A stretch of DNA of 64,000 nt from NCBI GenBank assembly GCA_002633005.1, contig NMRA01000190.1, positions 401,625 through 465,624 on the forward strand. The letters are read 5' to 3'. Below, piece by piece: positions 12,507-26,100 of this stretch. Within the stretch, counting starts at the first letter, position 1. The number at the start of each line of letters is the position of its first letter. Under the pieces are notes generated by a model. It was not told the origin of the DNA, made no database searches, and saw only the letters and a program-made list of their open reading frames with translations. Origin of the DNA: Phoronis australis. Lineage: Eukaryota > Phoronida > Phoronidae. The position numbers and the translations under genes were made by a program.

Positions 12507-13596
12507 CGAAATTCCATTGCAGTCAATATGCTCGGTGTCAAATAGGAACTGGGTTATGATGAGGTCACCCGTCTGCCAGCCACGCCAAGAGGCGGGGTGC
12601 TTGTCTACAGTGTGGGCTGGTTATTATGTTTGCTTGTCTCACTACATTAAATATTGGACTACTATATCCAACCAGTGCATGGTTTTGCCTTAATCTGCAA
12701 GCGTCTCCCTTTGCCTCCCTGTTTTGCGGGTAAAGAACTTGCAGAGTATAGTGGCACAGTTCATTTCCAGCTCTAGAGCTATCTTTATTGTATATTAGCA
12801 AAGAAGTAAAATAGCTTGCGTGCCGTGCTTGTGTTAACTTGGTTCACAGTTCAGTAATTCCCAACGTTTTGCTAATATGTAATGTCAGTACATGTATGGT
12901 TATCCTTCTTCTTGTAGATTGAGGAGAAACCAGACCCTGGTTGGATACATTAGTTCACCCCTAGTAACTACACCAAATCGGATGTAAACTGTATGATGTT
13001 TGTCCATTCGCTTACACTGACAAAATAGTTCAAACCAGCAAAATTCAGCAAAAATTTGATGCTTATGCTACATTTCTGAACGATTTGGATTAGCATTTTG
13101 ACCAACGTTTTTTTTTTCTCAAACAGAAATTGGTGATATTCCAGCTACAACATTATTTCTAATGTATTTCCCACTGAGAAGCAGCAAGTGTTGATACCAA
13201 GATGGTGGACTCTCGTGGCTGACTTCAGTATGGTCTCTGTGCCCATTGTTAATTATAGCTTCGAGATTTGCTGTGCAAATAATGAGCTGATGACTCGTTC
13301 TCAAAAGTTTTGCCTAACAGCTGTCATCAATGTATGTTTCCAATCATATCGGTCGAGCTTCAAGTCATGATTATGACATGCACTGTTACACATGAGCTAT
13401 TGTGAGTCTCTTTTTAGGATTGTTGATGACGTCGACTGCGCATCTGACTTCATTGATGTTGCTCAAAAATCAATCAATTCAAGGACTCGAGATCTGTTAA
13501 CACTAAGAGCACAGAATACTGAACAGCAAAAACACCATATTTTTTTCCTAGACATCTTATTGTTTGTGCCATCAGCTCCCCATTACAACAGTCATC

Positions 13597-16500
13597 ATGG
13601 CAGGAATAGTCAGTAAGGCACCTATCCAGTCCACAGCAGGTGCTATTCCTATGAAAAATGATAAAGGTAAGACTTTTTGTACATCCAGTTGAATTCCAGC
13701 CCAGTGTTGCAAATGACACTTTTATCAGTCAATCACTGATATACAATCTTGACCAGAGGGGACAAGGGTGTCTAAAAATGAATAGGAGTCTCTCTATAGT
13801 CATTCATTGGAGCAATACAATCACGACTGAGGAGGGGGGGGGGTGAATGTCCCTTGAACCCCTCTGTATGCATGGCATAAGTTCATGCAACTTCTTGATC
13901 CAGCTACATGTACTTAAATTCTAGATCCAGTTGCATGTACATATAACAGCCATGTGAGTGACGTTGCCATTATTGAACAATGCTTTCTACATCATGTAGA
14001 TATGCAATTTATCAAAGGGATTAGTTTAATGCTTCTTAGTCCTTTTCATTTGTCTTGATTCCAGTGAATGCTTCTTGTACTCCAGAGCAGCTTTGCTTCA
14101 CAAGAGGTATTTGCAGTCTGTGAATTTTGTGAGTTAGACAAAACTGGAGATTTATTTTAGAGACATTCAAGTGGCGCGTTTCATTAGCTAGATTTTACGA
14201 TCAAGTCAGAAGTGGATGAGATTCATTTTGCTTTATAGACATAAAAAATTGTTTTTTGCAGGAGAGGTGTACATGCAAAAGGTCAAAGTAAGCCGATATG
14301 TTCCTGGTAAAAGGTAAAGTATTAGGTCTACTGAATAAGATGAATAGTTAAATTGAAAAACATAAGATGAAGCCACCGACTTGATTTTCGAAAAAAAAAA
14401 CAGAGACCAGAACCAGCTATGCTTTTTGGACTTACTGTATGTTACAAAATTGGCGTCAACTTGTATCTTACCTAGATTAGAAGTGAGTTCTGGGTTTAGT
14501 AAGAATTGTCGAATCATTGTTTCTGAAAATTTGAAAGGTGGAATTCACCGGTCGTTATAAATTTCATTTACCGAAAGAAATCTGGGTATCAGTCGAATAG
14601 GACATAAGCGATTCTATGACCAAACGCAAGATGTAGTAACTGGTAATGACTAGCTTTTGCATTTGTTGTTTAATTTGAGGTGAGAAAGCTTGAAGAGGAT
14701 TTGGGTAGCTCTTTTCTCAAACATGTTTCTACTCTCTCTGCAACTACTCACATGTGTTGTGACCTAGCAGTGCATTGATGATATACCAATGCAGAATGTC
14801 GCCTTTCTTGTGTTGCTTTCCCATCAGCAAAACTGTCCTATTGTGAATTCATTGTGACTGCCCTTTCCATTACTCCTCCTCAGTTGTGATGCAGGAGTTA
14901 CCACTTGTTCTAAGGATTAAACACCTGATACGTTGATTCACACTCTTGACTCAATACATGTGTTGAATGCCATGACTTCTAGTGATTACTTCCATCTCAG
15001 TGGTGTTGTGCAACTGCGCAGTTTAATCCACCTGTGTTGAGAGGAGTGGTGATGGCTGTTTAAGTCCAAGCATTGCGTTCCCTATTCACCAAAAGTCTGC
15101 AGAGCTGGGAAGTTGTGGTGTTGGTGGGAAAGCAACTCAAGAAAAATGCCCTATTGTTAATGTAAACAGTGCGTAGAGTGACCTTTCTGGAGAACAGTAA
15201 TAACGTATGGCTTGTAAATGAGGTTAAAAGTTGACTAGTATGGCAACTATGGTGAATGAAGCCAATGAACGTAAAGTTAAGTCAACGAATTCAGATTTGG
15301 AAGAATCTGTTCATTTTTTAAAAAGTGCATGTTGTGCAAGAACACATTTTAGAATCAGAAACCTTCATCATCGCATTTGTTGTTATTGTTTTGAGCCCCC
15401 ATGTGCTGAGTAGTGAATTAATGCTTGGTTACTCGTTTGCTAGGCCTGACTACGCTCCGCAGGAGTCCAGTGATGAGGATGAGGACATGGAAGTGGAGTT
15501 TGGCAGGAAGAAGGCCCCACAAGTGGCGCTTCCTGTGGAGGAAACGGAAACTACACAGGTGGAAGACAGGCGTCTCCGGCGACTTCAGGAGCGGCCAAGG
15601 GAAGAGGAATCAGACAGGTTTATTTTTGTGTCTTCACTTGTTGGATCGTAAAATGGTCTGTAGTGCAGCAAAGTCATCAAATTTAAGCTTTTGAATCAGG
15701 ACCTTCTACCATAGATTTTTAATACCAGGATTTTCCATAGATAAGTCCACCTGATGAAACGCCCATAGGCATTTATTCAGGAAATTATGCCAAATAAACA
15801 CCCATGGGCACTTATTTGGTGTTACAACTTCTGGTATCAAGTGTCCAGATACTGGGCCGTTTATTCGCAAAATTTCTTTTTGAAAGCCCATTCCCAGTCA
15901 AATTTTTGCCACAAATTCAGTTTTGTGGAGCATTTATAATTTATAAAAACTAACAAGGTGTTGGTGAACTATGCATTTATTAACACAAACATTTGAAAAC
16001 ATAGTTTTAAGTAAATAATCTCAAAGTCAACAAAACTATCAATTTCCCATATTCCGAATAAACGCCCGGGTGTTTATTTGGTGTTACTAAAATGCCTGAA
16101 AACTTTCATTTTCCAAATACATGCCCATGGCCTTATATACGGAAAATCCCGGTATATTTTGTTGACTAAAAATATCGGACATTGTGGGCACATATCAACA
16201 CTGTGTGATGCTGTAGTCATGTGTGATTGTAGACTAGCCCGACACAGACGTCATGTGGCTGAACCAGAGGTGCTGGGGAAGTCTGATGATGAGCAAATGG
16301 AGGAAGAAGAGGAAGAACTAGAGGTCAGGCGTAGGGTCGAGGCCAGCAGTGATGAAGAGGAGGGGGAGGAGCTAGATGAAGAGGTGGGCTGTCAATCAAT
16401 CATCTTGTCAGGGTGGAGTCACATGATAAGCACACTCTGTGGTCCCTTGTTGTTCATTTGGTAACTGAGCACATTTTAAACTATTGAGGGATTATGTGAT

Positions 16501-19500
16501 AAAAGTTTTTATATGACTTTATATGAATGGTATGTTATTTAGATGTTTTGTTATTACTGAGCAATGATAAGTGAGGTTTTCCGTGAATGATGTTCAGACA
16601 GATATCGGACTTTGAGGCTGGTGATCATTTATCATCTGCCTGGTATGAATTCATGTCAATTAGAAGGGGGGTGTTTGCTAAATTATCGTGGCACATAGTT
16701 TATTTATATGAACTACGTATAAAGAGTGTCGTTGAATGTGAGTATGGTCTGTGGTCAATTTTACTTTTGTTGCTATATGATATTGTTATGAAAAGACAAC
16801 ATTATGTTCACAGTTGTGTGCTTGACTGGGCATACAACTTTAGTAAAAGGGGTGTCTATTATAGCCATATGTTTACTTCCGCAGGAGATTGAGCGTCGGC
16901 GTAAGTTACTGCGTGAGCGAGCGCAGCAGCTGCAGAAACAGGAAGAGGTGATGGATTTGGAGGAGGAGAAGTCGGAAGGGGAGAGTGAAGAGGAATCTGA
17001 GTACGAGGAGTATTCAGACAGTGAAGAGGAGGAAACAGGGCCGCGGCTGAAGCCTGTGTTTGTTAGAAAGTGAGTTAATGTTGAGAGGGAGGGAGGGATT
17101 GTTTTGTGAGTGAGAGTGGGGAGTTGTGTGAAGAGTAGAAGGAGTGTACAGATAGTGGAACAGTAGGAAGGGGAAACAGGGCTGCAGCTGAAGCCTGTGT
17201 TTGTTAGAAAGTGTGTTTGTGTTTAGAGGGAGGAGTGTTTGTTAGTGAGAGTGGGGAGGTGTGTCAGGAGTATGTGGAGTGTACGGGCAAAGTCTGTGTT
17301 TCTTAGTAAATGAGAGAGAAAACTAGCGGGTGCTTTTGCATGTTAGGCACTGGTTTAGTATGGTAAAGTGTGTTTCAGAGGCAGTGATGTTAGCATAAGA
17401 TTGAAACTGTCGTGATATGCTGTGATTTTGTACAGTAGTATTTTGCGAATTGTAGAAAAGACCGTATTACGATTCAGGAACGAGAAAGGAATGAGCGTAA
17501 AGAACGAGAATTGGAGGTTGAGGCTAAGAAACTTGCGGAGGAAAGGAAACTCCAAGCCAGACGGGTAAACTTTTTGGAATGTCCAACAGAGAGGAAAACT
17601 GCTTGGAATTTTTTTAAAAATTATACTGAGGCCCTCAAATGTCATTAGGTGGTGCTAGTCAGTCGTAATTGCTATATGTGTATAAGTGGACTTTTGATGC
17701 TTATTCAATGAATTCGTCCACATGCTGATTGTGACTTAAATGAAGTGTTTTAAAAGAGTTCAAATTTGCTTCGTAAAATCATGCACCTCAGGTGCCCATG
17801 GGGCCAGAAAATGTGGGGCCCAGGATCATCAGAAAACAAAGAAACGCAGTTGGAATAAAAACTTTTCTGGTGTTAAAGACTGGAGTGTGTCTGGAAGATT
17901 TTCAGCAATGGCCAATTTCCGGTATAGCGGTGACATGATAAAATACTTGTTATCGCTTGATGGCGATAGAGTTGTTAGTGGACTGTGCTCTACATTATTG
18001 TGGACTGTGCTCTACATTATTGTGGACTGTGCTTTACATTATTGTGTAAGGATGTAATGTTGTAGGTATTCTTAGAGTTATTTATAATTTTTTGTGCCAT
18101 CAAAAAGCCACTGTTGTATGGTATATTCAACTGATTCACACAAAAATGTCCAATGTCTCAAAGTGTCGGTTAATGTAAGAGATTGTGTTTTTTGTCACAG
18201 TCACATCAGCCCACCTTGCACATTATTTGATGAAAGACGTTTTTGTGCTCTCAGAGTGCTTAAGACTTCCATGTCGTGTGTTTCGTTGATGACCTCACCT
18301 GCACTTTGAACTTTTGGCCCGTCGTAATGAAATGGTGCAGTTGTGGCCAAAACACATTTTAGTTTTAACTCTATGTAATACTATAGTAATGAAGGCACTC
18401 TCATGTTTTGAACTTCAGATGGTAGAGGATGTGGCAAGAAAAGAATTTGAAGACGAGAAAGTTGTGGCAGACGCGTGTGACCTGATAAATACAGACGACG
18501 AAAATGATGAAGAGGAGTATGAGGCATGGAAGTTACGTGAATTGAAGCGACTGAAGCGCGACCGTGAAGAGCGGGAACAGTAAGTCAGAACTAGATTATC
18601 GACAGTATTAAATATTTTCTAAACATTCCGGAGCTGACCTGGGTAAAGCTCTGCTTTGAGTATCGCAAAAATTGGGACGCACTCTCATGGTATTTCTGGA
18701 CAACACCTTCAGAGCCCAGATCCGTGAGTAACTTAAGTGGTTGCAGCTTGCAGACATCAGAGAGTTGGACTTTGGGGAGAAGTACTCCTGCAGTTTCCAC
18801 GGCTATTTTTCATTTCGCATTCTCTATTGATACACCGCTCATTAAGCTCACTACTTCTCAATGCATTATGAGGACGCTGCACTCGTGATTTATAGTATGC
18901 CCATGTTCTAAGTCCAGTTGCTGATTAAGCACCTCTAATTTCTCTTCTTCATTAAGATCAAGACTAAATCCAATTAAGAAGGTGTGTTTTGTGGAGAGCT
19001 GAGAAATTCTGTCGGGGGTCTTCAGAAGATTGGCTTGTGAAGAAGTAGACTCCAATCTGTGACCACACAGCTATGTATCCATTACTTTAACCACTGATCA
19101 CCTAGCACTGTCCCTCATTCTGTTGCTTTGTATCTCCCTTCACAAAGTAAATGAGTGTATTTGAGACAACTCTTTTGACAAACATGTCGAATGTTGCAGA
19201 ATTGAGAAAGAGCGCCAGGATGTAGAGCGTCTACGCACATTGACGGAAGAAGAGAGGCGTGCCGACCTCAAGGCCAACCCCAAAGTCATCACCAATAAGG
19301 CATCCAAGGGCAAATACAAGTTTCTTCAAAAGTACTACCACAGGGGCGCTTTCTTCATGGTAATAATAAAATGACAAATGTCAATTAGGCCAAGTCTCCT
19401 CTTGTGGAGTTTTGTTTTCATTGCAGTCTTCTCAGTTGGGGTTTTGTTGTAGTAGTCTAGAAACAAAACTAATAAATGTGAAATTTTTAAATTGCTGTTA

Positions 19501-21197
19501 AATTTAGTACAGATGTTTCAAATGTGGGTTGATTAATATATGTTGTTGCTTTTGTTTAGATCACTTTATTCCTTATTTCTGGACACACCATGGATATTGA
19601 TGGTTAGAAGTGTTGCACCTATCAACATTTCAGTCTCTCGTGTCTTTCATTAACGTAGTACATTTTTCATAAGATCTGATGTTGATGTCCTGTGTGTGTT
19701 GAATTGATTCTAATCTCGAGGGATTTTTTTACATTCTCAGGGAATTTCTGGTGCTAGAGAGGGAAATTTTGTGTGGTGTGGCTTTTAAATGTTTTTAGAG
19801 AGGAATGAGGTCCCAATATTGAGGCGTTGAGGGCCCAGATATGTTGTTATTTACTGCCGATCGGTGTTCATCATGGTATTACTCTACAGGATGAAGAAGA
19901 GGACGTGTTCAAGAGAGACCACACAAATCCAACCCTGGAGGATCACTTTGACAAGACAATCCTTCCTAAAGTCATGCAGGTTGGTTCAATGTAATGTTGA
20001 CCTTGTTAGTCTTCACGTTTATCACAATATGCAGGGTTCTCCTTGCATGTATTCAAACATGGAGCTGAGATATGTTTAGAAATATTGAACCATATTTGAC
20101 TACCCCTGAGCAATGTTTGGAAATTCTGAGTAATGTAAGATATTTCTGGGCTATATTTTATGAGAAGATAAGTAAATTATTGACACTGATAATTGACCTA
20201 TTGCAAGCACTGCCCCCTTGCGTAATGTCGACTAATAAACAATAAGTTTTACCCGGCAATGTGTTGTCGGGTAAAATGGCAGCTTGGAAACAAAGGTGTG
20301 TCAATAATGCTGCGTTCTAGATGGTCAGTTAAGCCGTCACTCAAAATCCTGGCGATAGGTCAATTCTAAGAGCAATATCATTTTAAGGTTGTGAAATCTG
20401 ACTTGCTAGCACATACATTGGGCCATTTTGACAGTAATTAATGGGCAAGTCATATTTTATCAAAAACCAGTAGTGAACAGTGGGTGGTACCATTATAGCT
20501 GAATTCGTTCGAAGGTCGATTGGTGTGGTCAGATCATTCCTGCCATATGTACCCAACAAGTTTTTATTCGTTAAGTTGCTTTTACAGTAGTCAGATGGCC
20601 AGGAATATTTGTCAAAAACTAAAGTGGCCAAGATTAATTGCTATTTTACCGGGATTTACTTCATAAGCCAACCCTAACATGTATTAAAATGTTAATACCT
20701 GATCAGAGTTATCTCCACATGTTACCACCACCACCTGGGTATTTTCATCTTGTATAATGTGGGACATGAAAATCAATGTCAAGTGATCATCTATGTTTGA
20801 TAACTGGACTTCAGTTGTGCTGCTTTCCTTACTTATAATACATTATTCAGTCTCGATTTAAATTGGTTCTTTGCCAAACTATTTTTCCGATCGTACTCAC
20901 AAAATCTCCATGTTGTTTGGCAAGTACAGCATAAGCTAATTCACGGTCTTTCCACCTGCCAACTGATTTTGGAAGTAACTGTTAAAAGTTGTCCCAAATA
21001 GGCATTCAATGTACTTCTTATTGCAGGTCAAAAACTTTGGTCGTTCTGGACGCACAAAGTACACTCATCTGGTGGACCAAGACACAACGTCATTCGATTC
21101 CCCTTGGGCAGGTGACACTGTGCAGAACATTAAGACTAACTCTTACAGAGCGGGTATGAAACAAGTGTTTGTCAGACCATCCAACAAGAGACAGTAG
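13597..21197 (+). CDS. MFAP1: Microfibrillar-associated protein 1, spliceosomal B-complex factor
   Basis: Nuclear splicing factor that joins the spliceosomal B complex and contacts PRPF38 (family knowledge; the extracellular name is historical). Exons: 13597-13666, 14262-14313, 15444-15617, 16233-16383, 16885-17069, 17456-17564, 18419-18579, 19200-19359, 19890-19979, 21027-21197. All junctions are GT-AG and in phase, giving 440 aa against 439 in human. Visible in order: N-terminal PIQSTAGA and RYVPGKRPDYAP motifs, acidic SSDEDED and [15 protein letters not shown] stretches, [14 protein letters not shown], a long charged helix ([13 protein letters not shown]), [38 protein letters not shown], and the conserved C-terminus [26 protein letters not shown]. 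The start ATG is supported by alignment to the vertebrate N-terminus. Stop TAG at 21195-21197; a candidate AATAAA lies at 22279-22284. No damage seen. Confidence 0.97.
15723..16154. mobile_element. Inverted-repeat (MITE-like) element in MFAP1 intron 3
   Basis: The left terminus TACCAGGATTTTCCATAGATAAG and the inverted right terminus TACCGGGATTTTCCGTATATAAG (plus strand ends CGGAAAATCCCGGTA at 16154) are nearly identical. Inner blocks also pair imperfectly, including AAACACCCATGGGCACTTATTTGGTGTTA and the AAACGCCCGGGTGTTTATTTGGTGTTA block. No long reading frame exists. It lies wholly within an intron, between exons 3 and 4. Confidence 0.6.
17978..18043. repeat. 22-bp tandem repeat, 3 copies
   Basis: Unit GTGGACTGTGCTCTACATTATT at 17978, 18000 and 18022; the third copy has one C-to-T change. 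It lies in MFAP1 intron 6. Confidence 0.85.
18850..19115 (-). mobile_element. tRNA-derived SINE in MFAP1 intron 7
   Basis: On the minus strand the head reads GGACAGTGCTAGGTGATCAGTGG, with an A-box-like TAGGTGATCAGTGG, then GGTCACAGATTGGAGTC as a degenerate B box about 40 bases later, followed by an unrelated body ending near GCATTGAGAAG. This is the usual layout of a tRNA-derived SINE. The body limits are approximate. Confidence 0.4.
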
Positions 21198-23100
21198 ACA
21201 TCATGGATGTGTGCAGTTATACACAGGCTATAGGAGTGGGCAAAATCTGTTCTTGTTGGAACCCAGGAAAGTTTGGAGCAAGATTGTTGTATCGTTCCGA
21301 ATTATCAGACATTTTATCATGTCAATTGCATACCGTTCTCATCTTTGTGTTTGGACACTCCCATCTGTGTATTTGGGCACTTCCATCTGGGTATTTGGAT
21401 ACTCCCGTCCAATGTCCTTTTTCTCCAGTTTCTTTATTGTACGTGCTGTCTTTATTTTTGTCCTTTTGCTTCAGAAAATGTCTGAAATGTGGGACATTTA
21501 GAAAAATAGTAGTCAGCCATCGCGGCTCCTCTTGGCAGGAACCTTATTTGTGCAGTGTTGAAAACCTGACCAGATGTATTACGTTTGAAGGGACCGCTAC
21601 CAAAGTATACAGACTCGTGAAGTCCAGTACCTATGGTATTGTAAACAGGTCTACTCTGGTGAGATTTATTGCCTTCTGAAGTGCAATGCTAGTGACTCGT
21701 TTTCCACGATCATCCCGTCACTTGCTAGATACAGTAAACCTGGCAGAAGTCAGACATACACAAGTGAGATTTTCACTCAACTGGGACAAATTGTTCTAAG
21801 TTGTGCACTTGGGCCTTCAGATTTTGCCTCTCGCAGTCTGGTAAGGTCAGACTTGTCCGAATTTTACTGTATATGCAAAGAATGAGGGCATTTGTCTGCG
21901 TCAGAACTGAAATTCCTTGAATATTGCTGCCTCATCTCGTTCATCACTCTTAAGCTCAGAAGATCGTGCCCCCACTCTACAGAAAAAACACGAGTATTTC
22001 AGATGGGGTTTGCAAAACAAACAACCTCAAACATTGTATTTGCCCAAAAATGGATTTGCCCAAAAATCACTTCTTTCTTCAGAACGCAATTTTGGACATT
22101 TTTTGGTGAACAATTCGGTGTTAAAGAAAACCTGCTAGAGATCTCGTTTACTTGTGGATGTGTAAATTGATTGCCATTGAATAAGAACATAACTCCATGT
22201 TAATGTATATTTTGCTTTATAATACAAGTTTTATAACAAAATACATCATTTCACCTGTGAACTTAGAATTCAAGTGCAAATAAAACCAGTAGTTTTACAG
22301 AAAGTCACAATTTACCTCTAAATGCACCACTGGCAATGTTCATTTCCAAGTCAAATTCACTTGACTTGAACTTTACGTCGTTGCCAGAGTTACGGAACTT
22401 GGAATTGTTTTTCTCTACCTTAAGGCAGTTGACGAAATAAAATTCACTTACAGCAGCCTAAAATTGCCTTGTAACAAACAAAAAAACTTATTACATTGTC
22501 AAGCTAAACAATCGACACCATTGGCAGGAGTTAGGAATGGAAAAGGATGTTTTATTGCAAAAATATTGAGACCACAGCTTGCATGACAAGACCTAACTGA
22601 AAAATGCAGTTGTCATTCTTGGAAAACTTATATTTCAGCTCACACACTTAACAGACAACTGCTGCATTGAAGTAATTCAGTGAAAAGTTGAACATAGGTA
22701 TAGTTTCTGATTGGCTCATGATATCTGGCTGTTAAGTACATGTGACCCGCAATGCTAGAGCTGGAGGTCAGACAGAACCATCAGTGTTTTGCACGAGGCA
22801 TTTCATCAATCCAAATTGCTCAATGAGCAATTCAATGGCACTTTGCTATGTTTAAAAATTTCTGAACCAAATTTAAAACGTATTTGAACAAGTGAGCCCA
22901 ACCATCACCAAAAGCTATCTAAATGTTTAGAAATGAAAGCTAAAAGTTTACAGCACTGAAATCTGTAGCTCAAAAGTCATCAGTTCAAGTATGTCTTCCA
23001 GTGACTGCATCTACTCAAAAGTCATCAGTTCAAGTATGTCTTCCAGTGACTGCATCTACTCAAAAGTCACCAGTTCAAGTATGTCTTCCAGTGACTGCAG
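21198..23100. other. Convergent 3' ends of MFAP1 and FKBP3
   Basis: About 1.9 kb with no coding exon. It should hold the MFAP1 3' UTR (candidate AATAAA at 22279-22284, plus strand) and the FKBP3 3' UTR (candidate AATAAA on the minus strand at 22551-22556). Long plus-strand frames near 21203-21679 have no recognisable domain and are probably chance. It also contains two tandem repeats listed separately. Confidence 0.6.
21341..21406. repeat. 22-bp tandem repeat, 3 diverged copies
   Basis: Units ATCTTTGTGTTTGGACACTC(CC), ATCTGTGTATTTGGGCACTT(CC) and ATCTGGGTATTTGGATACTC(CC) begin at 21341, 21363 and 21385, in the likely MFAP1 3' UTR. Confidence 0.75.
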
Positions 23101-23106
23101 CTACTC
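22972..23106. repeat. 45-bp tandem repeat, 3 copies, spanning the FKBP3 stop codon
   Basis: Near-identical 45-base units occupy 22972-23016, 23017-23061 and 23062-23106, with two substitutions in the last unit (CACC for CATC, GCAG for GCAT). The unit nearest the gene includes the final glutamate codon and the stop codon of FKBP3 (23101-23106, minus strand GAGTAG). The rest lies in its 3' UTR. Confidence 0.9.
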
Positions 23107-26100
23107 AATGTTAATCAGCTCCATTTCAAAGATCAAGTTCGAGTTCGGGGGCACCTTGCCAAATCTGAAACTTCTGTCAAGGAGAATGAACTAGTAAATA
23201 CAAAATACGGGACAATAATTTATTACATGTGGTAATATAATTCACATTGCCAAACCATCGTCTCGGAGGCTGTCAATTTCCTCGGTAATTCATTGTTATT
23301 ATCGATGTTTTATCTCTTAAAAGGTGAGCACTTAAGTTTCATCTCTAATAGTTTGTACGGTCACTCTTGTCTCTATTAATTTGAACACGAAGCTGTCAAG
23401 GGAAAAATAGCTCGTACATTAGAGAAAGGACCGTAGTCACCTCGATTAACAACTATTCACTACTATGCAATATTAATGCACTTAATAAGTAAGATTTAGT
23501 AACAGAAATACCTCACATAATCATGGCCAGAGAGAATGAACTTAAACTTCCTACTAAGGCATACTCATGAGTGCTCACTACCGAGTAGGGACAGATAACC
23601 AATAATAAGACCCGTGTCTTCAAAATCCTATCAACCCAAGCAAAGATCCATGGGTATGATATATCTTTTTTGTGGCGTTTAATATTTCTAGAAAGTTTTA
23701 CTGTTGTACAAGTCCCAACTGTTTTGAAAGGTTACTGGTTTGTCTTCTAACTGCTTTCCCACACTCAAAATACAACCGACGTTGACAGCGGCAATGCCGG
23801 AATACAGCCTATGCTTTCTTACCTCACATCTCAAAGAGCTTAGATTAATGAAGACAGTGTCACTCTGACAAAGAAAACTGAAACAGAACAGAAATAACAA
23901 CTTTGTTGTCTAAAAAGGATACGGTCCCTCGACTGCCTTTTTGCCGTAAGCCCAGGCAGCTTCAATCTTCACCTCTGCCTTCTCACCAATACACATGGTC
24001 AGCAAGGCTTCATCCCACTGAAATATAAATAACTAAATGCACATCTCTTGTGTTTCAGCTCATCACATGGGTGGTAATGTGTTCAATGAATGCAAACCTC
24101 CCCCAGCGCATTTTTTCAAGTTGCAACTCTCCAACAAAGGAGACATGAAAAGCAACAACCAGTGTTCTAAATTCAAACTCGACAGGAATTACTTCAATCA
24201 CACACGCATTCAATATTTAATGCCCAAACTGTGGGGTGTGTACGTACACAACCTAGGAACACGTGTACAGACCTTACACCAAAAGTAAAAAATACTCCTC
24301 GTTTTGGTCTGAACACGTGCGTAATGAGCCATGAGTTCAAAATCATCAAATCCTTTCTTATGCTAAACACAGGCTACCAAACCTCATCATGACAAAATCC
24401 CAACCTTTTAGGGAGCATTCAAATATTAGTCATCCAAAATTTGCCCCCCCCCATTCGTCACCCATCAGTGATGGATTGGGGCTGTCATTTGTGTAGTACA
24501 TGTTTACAGAAAGCCAAGTGAAATGTGACCAAATCATGGAAGGATGAAACGGTGGCTCCCAGTTTTGGAATTAGTCATTCTGCTCAGACAGGTGAATCAG
24601 TTTCGCAACAATATGTAGTGTGATGGGGATCTTCTAATATACCACATGAAAATGTCACCATGAGCCTAACCCTCCCGCCCCCGTCTTTCCAAATTCCGCC
24701 TTGGGTGATGATGTAATGGGTGAACTCTCCCATAACACAAGTCAATACATGTGATGGAGACATGGTTAACTCTGGAAGAATGTTGAAATATTCATGATCA
24801 AGCAATGGCTAAATAACCAGTTTCACTCACCCCTCTAATGACCTTTCCCTGCCCGACCTTGAACTTGAGGGGCTGGGCCTTGTGCTTGCTTTTAACGTTC
24901 AGCTTCTTGCCTGAGAAAACAACTAATAGATATACTAAACACTGCCAACTGGTTGAATTACACAAACCGGTCCATTATTAGTCACCACAATAAATGAATC
25001 TGGTTTGTAAGAATATCAACGACATGTTACAAATTCATTAGTCACAACATTCCCACATCTTAAGAACCAATTAGATGACCGGAGCATGCGTCCCATGTTG
25101 ATGCTGTTCCCAGCTGTATTGAAGCACGTCATCAATATGCTGTCTTGAATACTCAAGACAGGGACTAGATCTACTGTTCTGACATGGGGATAGAATATAC
25201 AAACTTTCTCCTCTCTCCCCTGGTTCCAATAACTTTCTCATCTCTTCAACCAAAGAGTACACGATTACCCTACTTAGGGGGATTTCCGAGGGCCAACTTA
25301 AAAAGATTGCCACTGGCATGCCATTCTTAAGCGCTACCTGAACACTTTCCTTGAAAAATTGTGCGTTGGGCTACCCCTCAGTGACATTTTAGATAAGACT
25401 AATGTAGAATAATGAACCTGTTGCCCATTACCCTGATACAACATAGTGATGAGCAGTAACCATGGTTACCATACATATAGCATTTTCACTTTCCATGAGG
25501 TTCCAGGATGTAATGCCCATTCTTCACAATTTATTTTAGCCCGAGGAAATGCAGACACACTAACTTTTGGTAATGCCAATAAGGAGTGCTCGACACCTAG
25601 CTTGACACCAAGTCGCATACTGCGATAATCCCAGGTCACCCAATGAAATCTGAGGTCGCCAAAACTGACGTCGAAATCGTCAAGTTAAAAAAAAAATTGT
25701 GCCGCTAACACTCCATTCTCAGAACTTACACATACCTCTTCAATTTCCCCCCTTAAAAAAGAAGTACTATTCAATCCATTCAATTCCTTCTGCCAACAAA
25801 AATATAATGCAGTCAACTGCATACACTGGAGGTGTGTGTTTCATCTATCTTGCCCGATTTCTGTCGAGCAATTCTGACTTCCATCTGTTTACTTTCTATT
25901 TTAATTTAAGCACATGTATTTGATGCATGCTGACTGCTGGCAAATGCGCTGATTTCATGAAATAAATGGAGCAATTGTGAACCAAAAGTATTATATCTAG
26001 GAAAGCTGTTACTAATTTAAAGTTTGAAAGTCAACACCAACTTTGAAACGAATTTCAGGGGAATTACTGTCACACTTTGATACTCACAGTGGCGACTTCT

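Noticed and set aside
13392-13616. Plus-strand open frame overlapping the MFAP1 start
   Set aside because: Different frame from the clear MFAP1 ATG at 13597 and no similarity to the MFAP1 N-terminus; probably 5' UTR or promoter DNA.
21203-21679. 158-codon plus-strand open frame just after MFAP1
   Set aside because: Starts within the likely MFAP1 3' UTR, contains a 22-bp tandem repeat, and shows no domain.
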